A DNA stretch of 64,000 bases, taken from the NCBI GenBank assembly GCA_052379645.1, contig JBQSYU010000011.1, one strand, 5' to 3'. A model generated the notes under the pieces. That model was not told where the DNA came from. It searched no databases and saw only the letters and a program-made list of their open reading frames with translations. Made by a program: the position numbers and the translations under genes. This DNA is from Arthrobacter_H sp030452125 (lineage in GTDB: Bacteria > Actinomycetota > Actinomycetes > Actinomycetales > Micrococcaceae). Below are positions 27,399-37,695 of this stretch, piece after piece; the first letter of the stretch is position 1; the number at the start of each line of letters is the position of its first letter.

Positions 27399-28932
27399 CG
27401 TCTTTCCTGCGCCCCCGTGGCGCCTGCTGGATTGGTGCCGAGGCCGGCCCACCCGCTGGTTCCCTGCGTAAACGATTTGTCCTCGGTTGCCGCGTGCTGG
27501 CCGCTCTGATGCCCTGCGGCGTTGAGCAGCGACGCCAGGTGGCCGTGGGCGAAGCTGTGGTGCACGGCGGCGACGCCAAGGGTCTTGTCGACCTCCCCAC
27601 TCCCGGCGATCTTGGGCAGCATAACTTCCTCGTCCATCTTCTTTCGGATCTGCACGGTCCCGGCCGCGGCGGCCTCCGGGAGCCAGGACCGGGCACTGGC
27701 GCCGATACCCCGGAACTCGGCCTCCGCCGCCGAGCCCAGCACGATCGCGTAGTCGCCGGGGACCTTGGCCGGGTCGTGGTCGGGGAAGTGCGCGTCGATG
27801 ATCGACGGAGAACAGGCAGGGCCTGCCGGTGGCGGGCGACCTCGACGGGTCCTTCGTCGCCTACGTGGACGATCACCACCACCGCCTTGGTCCCCGGTTC
27901 CGTACAGGAGGACAAAGACCTCTGCGCCGAGCAGTTCGGAGGGCACCGAGTACTGCGCGTTTTCGAACGTCGCCATGGGCGTGTTGACCGGGACCTTGCG
28001 CCCGATCGCGTGCGCGATGGTGTAGGCGGTGGCCGGGACCGGGTGCAGGTCCGGGCGCTCACCGGCCAGGGCATCGAATGGTCTGCGGCAGATGGTGCGG
28101 TGCTCCCGTTTGTTGACCATGTCCATGAAAGCGGCGCACGCGGCCTCGAGCTCGGCGAACGACGCGTATTCGGTCAGCAGGTTCGTCTCCTTGGGCACCA
28201 GGTCGGCCTTGGCGACCTTCACGGCGTTTTTCACCCCGCCCTTCGAGGCGGGGCCTGCGGGCTGACAGGTGAGGACCTCGACGAAGTAGTGGGCGGCGAA
28301 GTCCAACGTGGGTTGGTTGCGGACCGGTAGCCCGGTCATGTGCATCGTGGTCACGGTCTTCTCATTGTCGGTCAACACGTAGGTCGGCACACCGCCGATG
28401 AGCCGGAAGCTGCGGTACAAGGCGGCGAACACCCTCGGTGCGGTGCGGTCACGCAACGCGATGAAGATCCCGAACCTAGACCATGCCAGCCAGGCGATGA
28501 ACAGAACCGTCTTGGCTTCGTCGATGACCGGGCCATCCCCGAAGTCGTAGTGGAGCCAGGCCCCTGGTTCGGTGGTCCAGGGCCGGTGCACCCGTCGGCA
28601 GCCGGCCCGGTAGGCGGGCTTCAGGTCGCCCACGACGTGGCGGGTGGAGCGTTCCGAGCCCTGGTATCCCATCGTGGTGAGTTTGAGGTGGGCCGTATCG
28701 AGGCGGATGCGCCCGTTGCTTTTGTCAACCCATTCCTCGATCTTTTCCAGCCACGGGTCGGTGACCCGTCCGTGGTCGGTCCCGGAGCCGGGTGAACGTC
28801 CGTCGTAGCGGTCGCGGATCTTCGCCGCGACGGTGTGGTGGAAGAGCAGCCGGCCAGGTCGGCGGCGCCGCGTAGGGACTCTGTCAGGTCGTAGGCAGCA
28901 AGTATTTCCATGGTTTCTAAGGCATCCTTCAT
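27395..28932 (-). pseudogene. istA: istA of IS-D, three frameshifts
   Basis: Start ATG 28932 (MKDALETMEILAAYDLTESL). A shift near 28850 separates it from the body, which runs from LDTAHLKLTT-like sequence through YDFGDGPVIDEAKTVLF and LTDNEKTV (DDE residues). Between about 27810 and 27900 a second shift and a compensating third one scramble ~30 residues (expected VVVIVHVGDEGPVEVARH). The C-terminus is again in frame. Confidence 0.83.
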
Positions 28933-29145
28933 AGTGGGCCTCTTCCTGTTCGGCGGATTTGATTCGACACCGTTATCCAACAGCAGGGGGAGGTTACCGC
29001 CGCGTTCATGGCGGGGAAGTGAACAATGCGGACAAACTTGATGGCCGCCAATGGGCAATTCCACTGGCCATATCCGGGCAGTTCCCTTGGCCGTCAGCAG
29101 GTAATTCCGTGGCCGCCTACGGGCAGTTCTTCATGGCCGCTAACA

Positions 29146-29577
29146 CACCAGCAGCAACGCCTTGCGCATTCCCCGTCCGGCCGCCGGGTTCGGAAATTTA
29201 AACCAATCGAACATGGTTTCCGCTCCTGGAGGGTGCACGATGATCGCATTCGGACGCTGCAGTACGTTCTTGCATGATCGGAATGGCGGACGCAGATTCC
29301 GTTCGCAGATTTGGCGCTTCAGGCTTTGGTAGGACAACGAGAAATCGAGTTTGTGCAGCTCGTCCATCAGCGTCTGGGCCCAGAGGTGCGGGTCCTCGGC
29401 CAGTCGGGCCCGGATGTAGTCCTCAAAGGCATCGAACGGATCGAGCCCGGTGCGTTGGCGTTCCGCTGCGACTCGTTGCCCGTTCAGATGCGAGCGGATG
29501 GTTTTGCGGTCCCGTCTCGTCCTGCGGGAGATCTCGCTGATGGTTATCCCGTTTCTTCTCAGCGCGTGAATGTCCAC
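29146..29577 (-). pseudogene. istA: istA of IS-C, 5' part (split by IS-D)
   Basis: GTG start at 29577 with GGAGG six bases upstream; HTH segment RRNGITISEISRRTRRDRKT, then FDWFKFPNPAAG just before the break. The sequence KALLLV is followed by the CACCAG target copy (29146-29151) and IS-D; the rest of the gene is at 25581-26445. Confidence 0.8.
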
Positions 29578-30159
29578 GCCTTTCCTCCGTGTCAAGATGA
29601 GAGAACGGGCCTTTCTCGAATACTGGTGTGTGGTCAGAAACCACCAGTCTCGGGGGAGGCCCATGCCTCGTTATTGGATCAACACGAGGTGGGGAATTTC
29701 AGTGAGCGCCATCAACGTCACTGACCGAGAAAGACTTTGTAATGGAGATTTCACGATCGATCGGCTTGATACTGCTGCACGGAGTACTCGCTAGTCGGAC
29801 GCACCATAGAGCGCCTCAGCCGGTTAGATATCAACTCGTAGTTTCCGCTCGCGATAGGCGACCCGAAGCATTTAGCTGACTCAGCCGAATCGGTGCGATA
29901 TTCCAGGTAGAAAGAGTCGGTAAGTCACCTGCCCGAACCGATCTCGAGTGCAGGTGACGTACGTTTGACCATCGTTCGCTTTCCATGGGCATATCTGCTC
30001 CACTGTCGCAGCCTAGTGCTTGCTTTCTGCAACAATAGTCAACTACTCCTATACGGCAAGAAAAACTACTCAAAAAAAGTAAAGACCCATTGGTTGGTCC
30101 TATGGCCACCGCGACATGAGCGCGCAAGCACGTGCAGAAGCCTGACCGAAAAAGGTCCA
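29578..30159. other. Intergenic region, right end of IS-C and 3' flank of the tandem TagF gene
   Basis: About 580 bp. The part up to roughly 29640 should hold the right terminus of IS-C (a GTGGTCAGAAACCACC palindrome lies near 29631-29646). The rest shows no coding pattern; an A-rich run near 30058-30080 is present. No RNA gene or clear terminator found. Confidence 0.4.
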
Positions 30160-33100
30160 TCAGAGAAGTTCGTCGACTGTCCTCGCTGCCGCCCGCCCAT
30201 CGTCTCTCGGTGCAAACCGCGCTGCGAAGCTTCGAATCTTGGCCTGCTGCTCCAAGGTCATGATTGAGGCCGCTTCGATTGCATCAAAGAGTTCGACTTC
30301 ATCCTGGACAATAGGCCCCGGTAGTTCCGTCTGGTAGTCGAGATAGAACCCCCGCAAATTGTCGCGGTAGTTTTCCAAGTCGTAGGCATAGAACACCATG
30401 GGCCTACCAAGAATCGAGTAGTCGAAGAACGACGATGAGTAGTCCGTCACCAACATGTCACTAGCGAGGAAAAGTTCTTGAATGTCTGGGTATCCCGAAA
30501 CGTCCATGACACTAGCTTTTGCTTCGTCCGGAATGACAAGTTTGCTGTTCACTAGAACGTGGGTGCGAACCAGAAGAATCGTGTCTGGTCCGAACCTCTC
30601 ATGGAAATGTAACGGATTGAAAGGCCAGTCGAAGGCAAAGCGCCCACTCTTCGTTGGTTGATCGTCCCTAAAAGTCGGAGCATAGAGAATTACTTTGGTC
30701 TCTGTTGGAATGCCCAGACGTTGTCGTACGGATTGTCGGACAGTTTCCCCGCGTTCTCCGACCAATACATCATTCCGAGGATATCCCAGCTCATAAACCG
30801 GCCCCTTATACTGGTAAGCCGATTGCATTGCTTTCGTTGCATAGGCACTTGGCGACAGCAGCGCGTTCCATTGCGCCGAGGCTGTTGCTACTCGTGTTTT
30901 GTAGCCTTCATCGCGACCATAGAAGTTATCCTGATCCATGAACATTCGCTTAAGGGGTGTGCCATGCCACGTCTGGATGTACATTCCGTGCTTTCGCCGG
31001 TGGATGTAATGAGGGAAGTTGTGGTTATTGACCCAAAATTTCGCGCGCGCAAGATTCCAGAAGAATCCTGGAGAGTGACGCTTGTGGACGACAGTATAGT
31101 CGTCGCGCATCGGAAGCATTTTGTTGTATATCCACACCTTTTTCCGAGTGTCACCACGTCGGACGAGTTCCTCATAGATGGCCCTCGGGCTGTCGCCGAA
31201 TTGGCGGCCTTGCCCACTCTCAAAAACAATCACATTTGGATCCAAGGGCAAAAGTCTGAAGAGTTTATAGAGCTGTTTCATGATGGGCAGATATTGTTTC
31301 TGCCTCCGCCCGGCGAGAGTCACAGCCTTCACGAATTCGCTGCTCAAGGCATTCCGCAATGAACTGTTGTGCGTCTTAAACTGGGAAATGGCGACAAATG
31401 TACGTTCGTTGTTGCTTCCCTTCCTGTGGGTGAGGAATCTAGACGCCCTTTCATGATACAGATCTTGCATGCGGCAACTACGGTCAATCATAGAAGACAA
31501 AGCTTGCAGCACTCCCGCCTGATCCGCGACCACTGGCCCAGGAAGTTCGGTCGTGGGGTCGGCGTGTGGAGCAGGGAATCTATCTGCATCGAACTGGTAG
31601 TAGACAACTGGTCTATCCAAGAAGGCAAAGTCGAACGCCACACTGGAGTAATCGGTAACCATCGCAGAGCTTTCCTTCATCAGCCGCTGTACATCAACTT
31701 CTCCTTGGATGACGACTCGAACGTCGTCTCCCGCAAAGTATCTGCTGAACTGCTGCATGTTCGGATGAAGGCAGAAAACGATGCTCGCTCCATCTCTTCG
31801 TTTCAAGTCATCGAGTTCTTGACTGTTGAGGAGCTCTAGCCAGCGCTGGTAGTACTCAGAATCCGTGAAATAGTCTGGATCCTGAAGCCAAGGCCTCCAA
31901 GTCGGCATGATAAGGATTTGGTTCTCATTCCGAACGACGTCACCCGCAAAGAGTGCATCAAACCGAGTAAACCCGGTCACAGCTACTTCACGAGGAGCAT
32001 ATCCGAAATCACGGACGAAGAATTCCTTTTCGCGCTCGGAGCAAACAAGGATCAGATCCGTTTGAAAGTCGCTCACTTGTTTGCCGTAGTTGGGCACCAT
32101 CCATTTAGCGCCGGTGACGCCGTGTTGGAGAAAGATCTTGTCAGCCTTGACGCGACGTTCAAACTCCGGTGTGCGAATTGGATATAAGAATCCAGGATCG
32201 TGTGTTCCAACGATTCGATCTGCCTCAAGGACCTTGTCGATGTGTTCTTTAGAACGATAATCAAGGATGTGGTCGTATCCTTCGAGATTCCTTCGTTCAG
32301 GCGAGTCCCTACGAATTACATAGTAGGCGTCTATTTCGGGATGGAACTCACGCATGAACCGAAAGAAGTGCAATCCGTTGTCTTGTGCTTTGTAGGGCAA
32401 TTCTCCGATGACCCAAACGGGCTTCGACGGCCCAGCCTTCTTCCGCACGATTTGACGTCGGAGGCTTTGTTGCAAGTAGCGAAAGACCTGTTCGTCGAAC
32501 AACTCCAGATACAGCGACGGATTCTTAGCTTTGAAAGTGTAGTACGGAGTAACTGAAAGAGTCTTCCCTGCTCCGGAGACTGAGTCCCCCGAGGAGTGTC
32601 GCCGTACTAGGTACCGGCTCTTACCCACCCGCCTACGAAAACCTTCCTTAGAAGTACTACTGCTGAGTTCCAAATAAATGTCGACAGTATCGTCAACAAT
32701 CAGGCCCTCAAGAAGGTCATCAGAAAAATCATAGGTCGCGGTGAAGAAATACCGCCGGAGACCGAATCGAAGACGAGTATTTACCTCGTCAAAAGTGAAG
32801 TCGAGCGGAGCTCTACCGCGGAAGCCCGAGGTACGGCCTAAGAGGAGAAGCGCTGCACCTGTTAGCTCTGCGTTCCGCGTGAAAATTTTTCCCTTAATCC
32901 GCAGGACGCCACTCTTGACTTCCAGCCGATCATTACGTATTAGAGCGTAATCGGGAAGATCCTCATTAACCAGGACGGAGAGAAAGCCATATCTATTTAC
33001 GTAGAGGGTGAAGCGGTCCTCCCCAAAGAGAACCTGGGGGGCAAGGATAAAGTCTGTCTCTCCTGCACGCCCCAACGGATACCTGTAGTAAAGTCCATTT

Positions 33101-33576
33101 TCCGTCCGCTGAACGCTAGCTGCGTTTTTCGGGACTTTTCCCGGAGGAGCCGATACGTCAGCGTAAAGACGGAAGCGGATTCCTGGCTCATCTGTTTGGC
33201 TATTAGTCTCCTGCTGAACAACTCGCGTCAAGGGGAGAACATTATTGTGTACGCTCGCCAAATCAATGACAGTTTCATACGATTTAGTCTCGGGGGCATC
33301 GTCAAACGATTTGGCAGACCTATCGACAAATTGCGCGAGCTCGAACCATTCGCCGTCGATTCGACACCAGAGACCAGAAAGATTCAAATAAGGAGCGACA
33401 GTTAGGCTAACAGCAAATTTTCCCGTTGTTCCAGGTACCGGTCGGACGTTCAGGTACTGGATCAGCGCACCTGCACTGCTTGCCTGGCGCTTTGCCTTAC
33501 GGCGCATTTTCTGCAGTGTGACTGCTCGCTCTACGCCGCGTTCCAGATTTCGCTTCAATTGGGCACTTCTCGACAC
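30160..33576 (-). CDS. Tandem (two-core) CDP-glycerol glycerophosphotransferase
   Basis: 1138 aa. After a basic N-terminus and a beta-rich region (residues ~40-380), there are two TagF-type cores. Core 1 (~386-700): LQHGVTGAKWM near 485 and VTDYSSVAFDFAF near 642. Core 2 (~790-1138): SGQGRQFGDSPRAIYEEL near 792, TWHGTPLKRMF near 870 and VTDYSSSFFDYS near 1045. Each core is a GT-B transferase of glycerol (or ribitol) phosphate from the CDP-activated form. Two different cores in one chain suggest two successive transfers, for example priming and polymerisation or two polyols. Distinctly AT-richer than housekeeping genes. The His and Asp-rich motifs look intact in both. Confidence 0.85.
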   Translation of the reverse strand: MSRSAQLKRNLERGVERAVTLQKMRRKAKRQASSAGALIQYLNVRPVPGTTGKFAVSLTVAPYLNLSGLWCRIDGEWFELAQFVDRSAKSFDDAPETKSYETVIDLASVHNNVLPLTRVVQQETNSQTDEPGIRFRLYADVSAPPGKVPKNAASVQRTENGLYYRYPLGRAGETDFILAPQVLFGEDRFTLYVNRYGFLSVLVNEDLPDYALIRNDRLEVKSGVLRIKGKIFTRNAELTGAALLLLGRTSGFRGRAPLDFTFDEVNTRLRFGLRRYFFTATYDFSDDLLEGLIVDDTVDIYLELSSSTSKEGFRRRVGKSRYLVRRHSSGDSVSGAGKTLSVTPYYTFKAKNPSLYLELFDEQVFRYLQQSLRRQIVRKKAGPSKPVWVIGELPYKAQDNGLHFFRFMREFHPEIDAYYVIRRDSPERRNLEGYDHILDYRSKEHIDKVLEADRIVGTHDPGFLYPIRTPEFERRVKADKIFLQHGVTGAKWMVPNYGKQVSDFQTDLILVCSEREKEFFVRDFGYAPREVAVTGFTRFDALFAGDVVRNENQILIMPTWRPWLQDPDYFTDSEYYQRWLELLNSQELDDLKRRDGASIVFCLHPNMQQFSRYFAGDDVRVVIQGEVDVQRLMKESSAMVTDYSSVAFDFAFLDRPVVYYQFDADRFPAPHADPTTELPGPVVADQAGVLQALSSMIDRSCRMQDLYHERASRFLTHRKGSNNERTFVAISQFKTHNSSLRNALSSEFVKAVTLAGRRQKQYLPIMKQLYKLFRLLPLDPNVIVFESGQGRQFGDSPRAIYEELVRRGDTRKKVWIYNKMLPMRDDYTVVHKRHSPGFFWNLARAKFWVNNHNFPHYIHRRKHGMYIQTWHGTPLKRMFMDQDNFYGRDEGYKTRVATASAQWNALLSPSAYATKAMQSAYQYKGPVYELGYPRNDVLVGERGETVRQSVRQRLGIPTETKVILYAPTFRDDQPTKSGRFAFDWPFNPLHFHERFGPDTILLVRTHVLVNSKLVIPDEAKASVMDVSGYPDIQELFLASDMLVTDYSSSFFDYSILGRPMVFYAYDLENYRDNLRGFYLDYQTELPGPIVQDEVELFDAIEAASIMTLEQQAKIRSFAARFAPRDDGRAAARTVDELL

Positions 33577-33861
33577 GTGGTAGTCCTTAGCTAATTTCGG
33601 GTTTCACACAACACTATCGTGGGGAACGTGGTTCTAGCAGGACATTTTCCTGTCTGCTGAACGCAGAAGCGACATGCCGATGCAGGCCGTGGATGTAGAT
33701 CTGCAACCACAGATGCCAAGAGCCCTCTCTTGCATACCCGTTAGGTCAATCTGGAAGAGTGTTAATTCTTTCGCCAGCATAGTCGTCGGACAGCCACCTC
33801 TTCAATTTCCATTTGCTACAAACGGGACAGAGATGGCACATCCTGCCCATGTCTTAGACCT
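33577..33861. other. Intergenic region upstream of the tandem TagF gene
   Basis: 285 bp between the 5' end of the tandem glycerophosphotransferase and the left end of IS-E. It should contain the promoter of the leftward gene, but no convincing -35/-10 pair stands out. The final five bases (GACCT, 33857-33861) are the IS-E target duplication. Confidence 0.45.
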
Positions 33862-33941
33862 TGTCGACGCCAACCGAAAATAGGACCACACACGACAACT
33901 GAAAATGAGGCCACCTGACCATTATGGAAAGGTGATCACAT

Positions 33942-35165
33942 TTGGACGATTGGGCAACTATCCGCCACCGGTACGCCAACGAGAAAATATCCAAACGCGA
34001 GCTTGCACGACAGGCCGGGGTTCCCCGCGGGACCGTGGACCGCGCTCTGGCCGCGGAACGCACACCGCGTAACGAACGTGCGCCGACCGGTTCGAGTTCG
34101 ATACCTACGAAGCCAGAGTGAGGTCACTATTGGCCAAGACGCCTACGATGGCAGCCACGGTGCTAGCCGAACGGCTGCAATGGCCAGGCTCGTCATCCCT
34201 ATTCAGATCCAAAGTCGCCGAGCTGCGTCCCGAATATGCGCCGTCCGATCCTGCCGACCGGCTCGAACGCAAGCCCGGAGCAACCATCCAGTGGATTTGT
34301 GGTTCCCGCACGAGGGCATTCCAATCGGCCACAGCCAGCAGGACGGGCCCCCGGTACTCGTGATGACCTCGAGTTTCTCTGGTTTCATCCAGGCTCGGAT
34401 GCTCCCGACTCGCACCACCGAGGGCCTCCTCTCAGGGATGTGGTCAGTGCTGCGGGACGCGGCTGCGGTGCCCCACCGGTGGGTCTGGGACAACGAGATC
34501 GGAATCGGGCGAGGAAAGCTGACCGAGACGGCCAGCTCCTTCGCCGGGGTCCTGGGCACCGAGATCAAGCTGCCTCCACCAAGGGACCCCGGGTCCAAGG
34601 GAATGGTCGAGCGCATGAACGGCTTCTTCCGGCGCGGCTTCATGCCCCGACGCACCGTCACCCACCCCGATGACTTCAACGACCAGCTCAACGGTTGGCT
34701 ACCGCGGGCCAATGCACGATATTCACGATCCCACCATGGCCGCCCGACCGAGCTGGTGGTCGATGACCGGGCCGCGATGCGAGCCTTGTCGCCGGTGGCT
34801 CCGGAAACGATGTTCCGCAAAAGCATCCGGTTGCCACGGGACTACTACGTGCGGGTCTTCTCCAATGACTACTCCGTCGATCCCTCCGCGATAGAGCGCA
34901 TCGTGGATGTCAGCTGCGATCTGGAGACCGTGAAGGTCACGTGCGATGGCAAGTTGTTGGCCGTTCACGAGCGTCAATGGCCAGGCACCAGGTTCTGACC
35001 GATAAACAGCACTTGGCCAAGGCCGCCGAGTTGCGTCGTGCCTACCGTTGCCTGAAGAAGCCGCAGTGCCCGGGCGTTCAGGTCCGCGATTTATCGATCT
35101 ATGACGAGGGCTTCGGGGTCGGCGTTCCCCACGACGGCCGCAATCTGACGGGAATCGTTCCGTGA
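33942..35165 (+). pseudogene. istA: istA of IS-E, multiple frameshifts
   Basis: TTG start at 33942 with GGAAAGG upstream (MDDWATIRHRYANEKISKRE). Frame changes occur near 34090, 34290 and 34995; the long central part DLWFPHEGIPIGHSQQDGPP through HERQWPGTRF is open, and the tail TDKQHLAKAAELRRAYRCLK lies in another frame up to 35165. Confidence 0.82.
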
Positions 35166-35895
35166 ACGGCGCCGACTCAAGCATCGAGTACTACGCCCGT
35201 GCCCTGCGCGCACCCCGGATCAGCGATGCGTATCAGGCGTTGGGCGAACAAGCCCGGCAGGCCGGCTGGACTCACGAGGAATACCTGGCCGCGGTATTGA
35301 GCCGGGAAGTTGCCGAACGGGAGGCATCAGGCTCGGCCCTGCGGAACCACACGGACAAGTTTGGGGGCCATAAGACCCTGGAGGAGTTAAACTAAGATCA
35401 TCAGTCGGCGGCGGACCGCAACCTCTGCGCCCACCTCGGGACCGGGTCGTTTTTGCACGAAACCAGGAACGTGGTCCTGCTTGGTCCGCCAGGGATCGGG
35501 ATCAAGGCCACTCAAGCCGGGCATAAGGTGCTCTTCGATTCGGCCGTTGGCTCGGTGGCCAGACTGGCGGCAGCAGATGACCGTGGCCCGTTGGCCCAGG
35601 AACTGGCCAAGCTACGCCGCTACAAGCTGATCATCGTCGATGAAGTCGGATACATCCCCTTCGATCAAGCCTCAGCGAATCTGTTCTTCCAATTGGTCGC
35701 CTCCAGATACGAACACGCTTAGCTGATTCTCACGAGCAACCTGCCCTTCAGTCGGTGGGCCGACGTCTTCGGGGACGCTACCGTGGCTTCGGCCATGATC
35801 AACCGGATTGTTCACCACGCGGAAGTCATCAACCTCACCGGGAACAGCTACAAGCTCCAGGGCCGGATCAAACCGCAGACTCTGGCACACTATGT
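35162..35895 (+). pseudogene. istB: istB of IS-E: two stops and a deleted P-loop
   Basis: Starts with GTGA overlap at 35162. TAA at 35393-35395 (EELN*DHQ) and TAG at 35720-35722 (YEHA*LILTSN) interrupt one frame. The Walker A segment reads GPPGIGIKATQ: about ten codons including the GKTHLA part were lost, probably by slippage between similar Gly-Ile/Leu-Gly stretches. The native end QTLAH-TAG is separated by IS481; its TAG now lies at 37314-37316. Confidence 0.83.
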
Positions 35896-37298
35896 GTGGA
35901 CTCAACACATCGTTCACCCATGTCCTGGGACATCGTTTCGCCCGTAGGCAATCCGAAAACCCGGGCCCAGCCAGCGCACTGATCCTTCACCTAAAGACTC
36001 GGGACATCGTTCCCCGTCGTGGCTGAACCCGAAGTCTCGGGACATCGTTCACGATCTGGAAATGTGAGATCAACGAACAAGGCCATCATCATGGCCATCA
36101 CCCAGGCATCCATGTCCACCAAGTCCGCCGCGCAGCACTTCGACGTCACCGAAAGGTGGATCAAGGAGCTCCTCAGCCGCTACGCCCGCGAAGGCGAAAC
36201 CGCATACCACCCACGTTCCAAACGACCCAGGACCGCCCCCAACCGAACACCCGAGCACATCCGCGAACGCATCGTCTTCCTCCGCGGTCACCTGGTTGCC
36301 CAGGGCCTGGACGCAGGAGCGGAAACCATCCGGATCCACCTGGAACAAGAAGGCCACAAAGCCCCGGCAAAGGCCACGGTCCACCGCATCCTCCGACAAG
36401 CAGCACAGGTCACCAACCAGCCCCAGAAGCGCCCCAAATCCTCGTTCATCCGCTTCGAGGCCGCCTTTCCCAACGAGATGTGGCAGGCGGACTTCACGCA
36501 CTGGAGGCTGGCCGACGGCAGCGATACCGAAGTGCTGGACTTCATCGATGACCACTCCCGGCTCCTAGTCAGCATCCACGCATACCGGCGGGTGACAGGC
36601 AGGAACGTCGCGGACCAATTCACTCAGGCCTGCACCGAGCACGGCCGGCCCCAATCAACACTGACCGACAACGGACTGGTCTTCACCGCCCGATTCACCA
36701 CAAAGGACCGGGGAGAACAACCCGCCATGAACCTGTTCGAAAAACTCCTGCAGCAATGGGACATCCGGCAAATCAACGGCTCGCCAAACCACCCGCAAAC
36801 CCAAGGCAAGATCGAGCGGTTCCACCGCACTCTCAAGCTCTGGCTCACCGCACAACCCCGAGCGGAAACGCTACGGCAACTCAACGTCCAACTGGCCGAA
36901 TTCCAACGGGTCTACAACACCGAACGCCCGCACAAGGGAGCAGGACGACGCACGCCCCAGACCGCCTACTTGGCGCTGGGAAAGGCCACGCCGATTCCCC
37001 AGCCACGCGAGGAGCACCGGGTCCGCACCGACATCGTGGACAAATTCGGAAAACTCACATTAGGTACGGCGGCGCCCTACGCCACCTCGGAATGGGGGCC
37101 ACCTATTCAGGCGTTCCGGTCCGAATGATCATCGATGAAACCGACGTCACGGTCATCAGCAGAAAAACCGGCGAAATCCTCAGGTACTTCAAAATCGACC
37201 CATCGAAGAATTACCAAAAAGCAATTTCCCGCCTGAACAGGTGACTCGTTAAAGACTAATGTCTCGGGACATCGTTCTACCGATGTCCCGAGACATTA
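35893..37298 (+). mobile_element. IS481-type element at the istB 3' end of IS-E
   Basis: 1406 bp between two copies of the 17-bp CAGACTCTGGCACACTA (35876-35892 and 37299-37315). Removing the element and one copy restores the istB ending QTLAH-stop. The ends carry repeated CTCGGGACATCGTT-type motifs (near 35925, 35998, 36035 and 37262), and 37261-37296 is an extended palindrome. Confidence 0.85.
36064..37244 (+). pseudogene. IS481-family transposase, frameshifted near the 3' end
   Basis: Likely GTG start at 36064. HTH (STKSAAQHFDVTERWIKELL), DDE core with WQADFTHW, LTDNGLVF and QGKIERFHRTL. The frame ends early at 37128, but the proper C-terminus (ATYSGVPVRMIIDETDVTVI…KAISRLNR) continues one frame over to 37244; a base is missing near 37065. 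Otherwise undamaged, so the element decayed recently. Confidence 0.83.
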
Positions 37299-37380
37299 CA
37301 GACTCTGGCACACTAGAACCACGACGAGTGGCCCTGTTTTCACTTGGCAGAAGTGGCCCTATATTCGGTTGGCGTTGACA

Positions 37381-37695
37381 GACCTGATGCGGGACATCCA
37401 CGGAAATATGCAGGCCTAGATAAAATTTAGTGAACCTGTTTCGCTGCCAGCGCGACTCCGGGTTCCTATAAAAACGACATCATTCTCTTCACTCAGCGAC
37501 CGCATATCGTACTTATCGGCAACTCGCTCAACTGCCTTTAGGAATCGTCTGCTCGGAGGAAAGCACTGGGGTCGAAGAAGCCTCGAAAGCTGTGGTCCGG
37601 TAGCTGACTCTGAAGTCGCGACAGCGCCTAATTGGCGATCGACCTTAGCGCATCAAAAAATGGATCTTCCACTCCTTCGATTTCTAAGTGGAAAG
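37381..37695. other. Intergenic region right of IS-E
   Basis: 315 bp between the IS-E target duplication and the stop of the next TagF-like gene. No open frame, hairpin with U-tract or repeat stands out. Confidence 0.4.

Larger units (their letters stand above)
26446..29145 (-). mobile_element. IS21-type element (IS-D) inserted into the istA of IS-C
   Basis: 2700 bp. Both ends begin TGT: 26446 onward (TGTCAGTCGCCATTAGGAAC) matches the complement of the right end to 29145 over about 37 bp with few mismatches. CACCAG flanks both sides (26440-26445 and 29146-29151). Outside the duplication the two halves of an istA join in phase-compatible sequence. Encodes istA and istB on the minus strand, both frameshifted. 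Confidence 0.9.
33862..37380 (+). mobile_element. IS21-type element (IS-E) carrying a nested IS481
   Basis: Left end TGTCGACGCCAACCGAAAAT at 33862 matches the complement of the right end (…ATTCGGTTGGCGTTGACA, ending 37380); similarity continues with further GGCCAC repeats inside. GACCT flanks both sides (33857-33861, 37381-37385). Carries istA and istB on plus, both decayed, and an IS481 near the istB stop. Confidence 0.9.

Noticed and set aside
26641..28074. Single 477-codon fusion including IstB
   Set aside because: It joins shadow sequence of istA with the 3' part of istB across a frameshift; the true istB starts at 27398.
37060..37244. Programmed frameshift in the IS481 transposase
   Set aside because: No slippery heptamer or downstream structure is obvious at the break; IS481 transposases are normally single-frame, so mutation is simpler.
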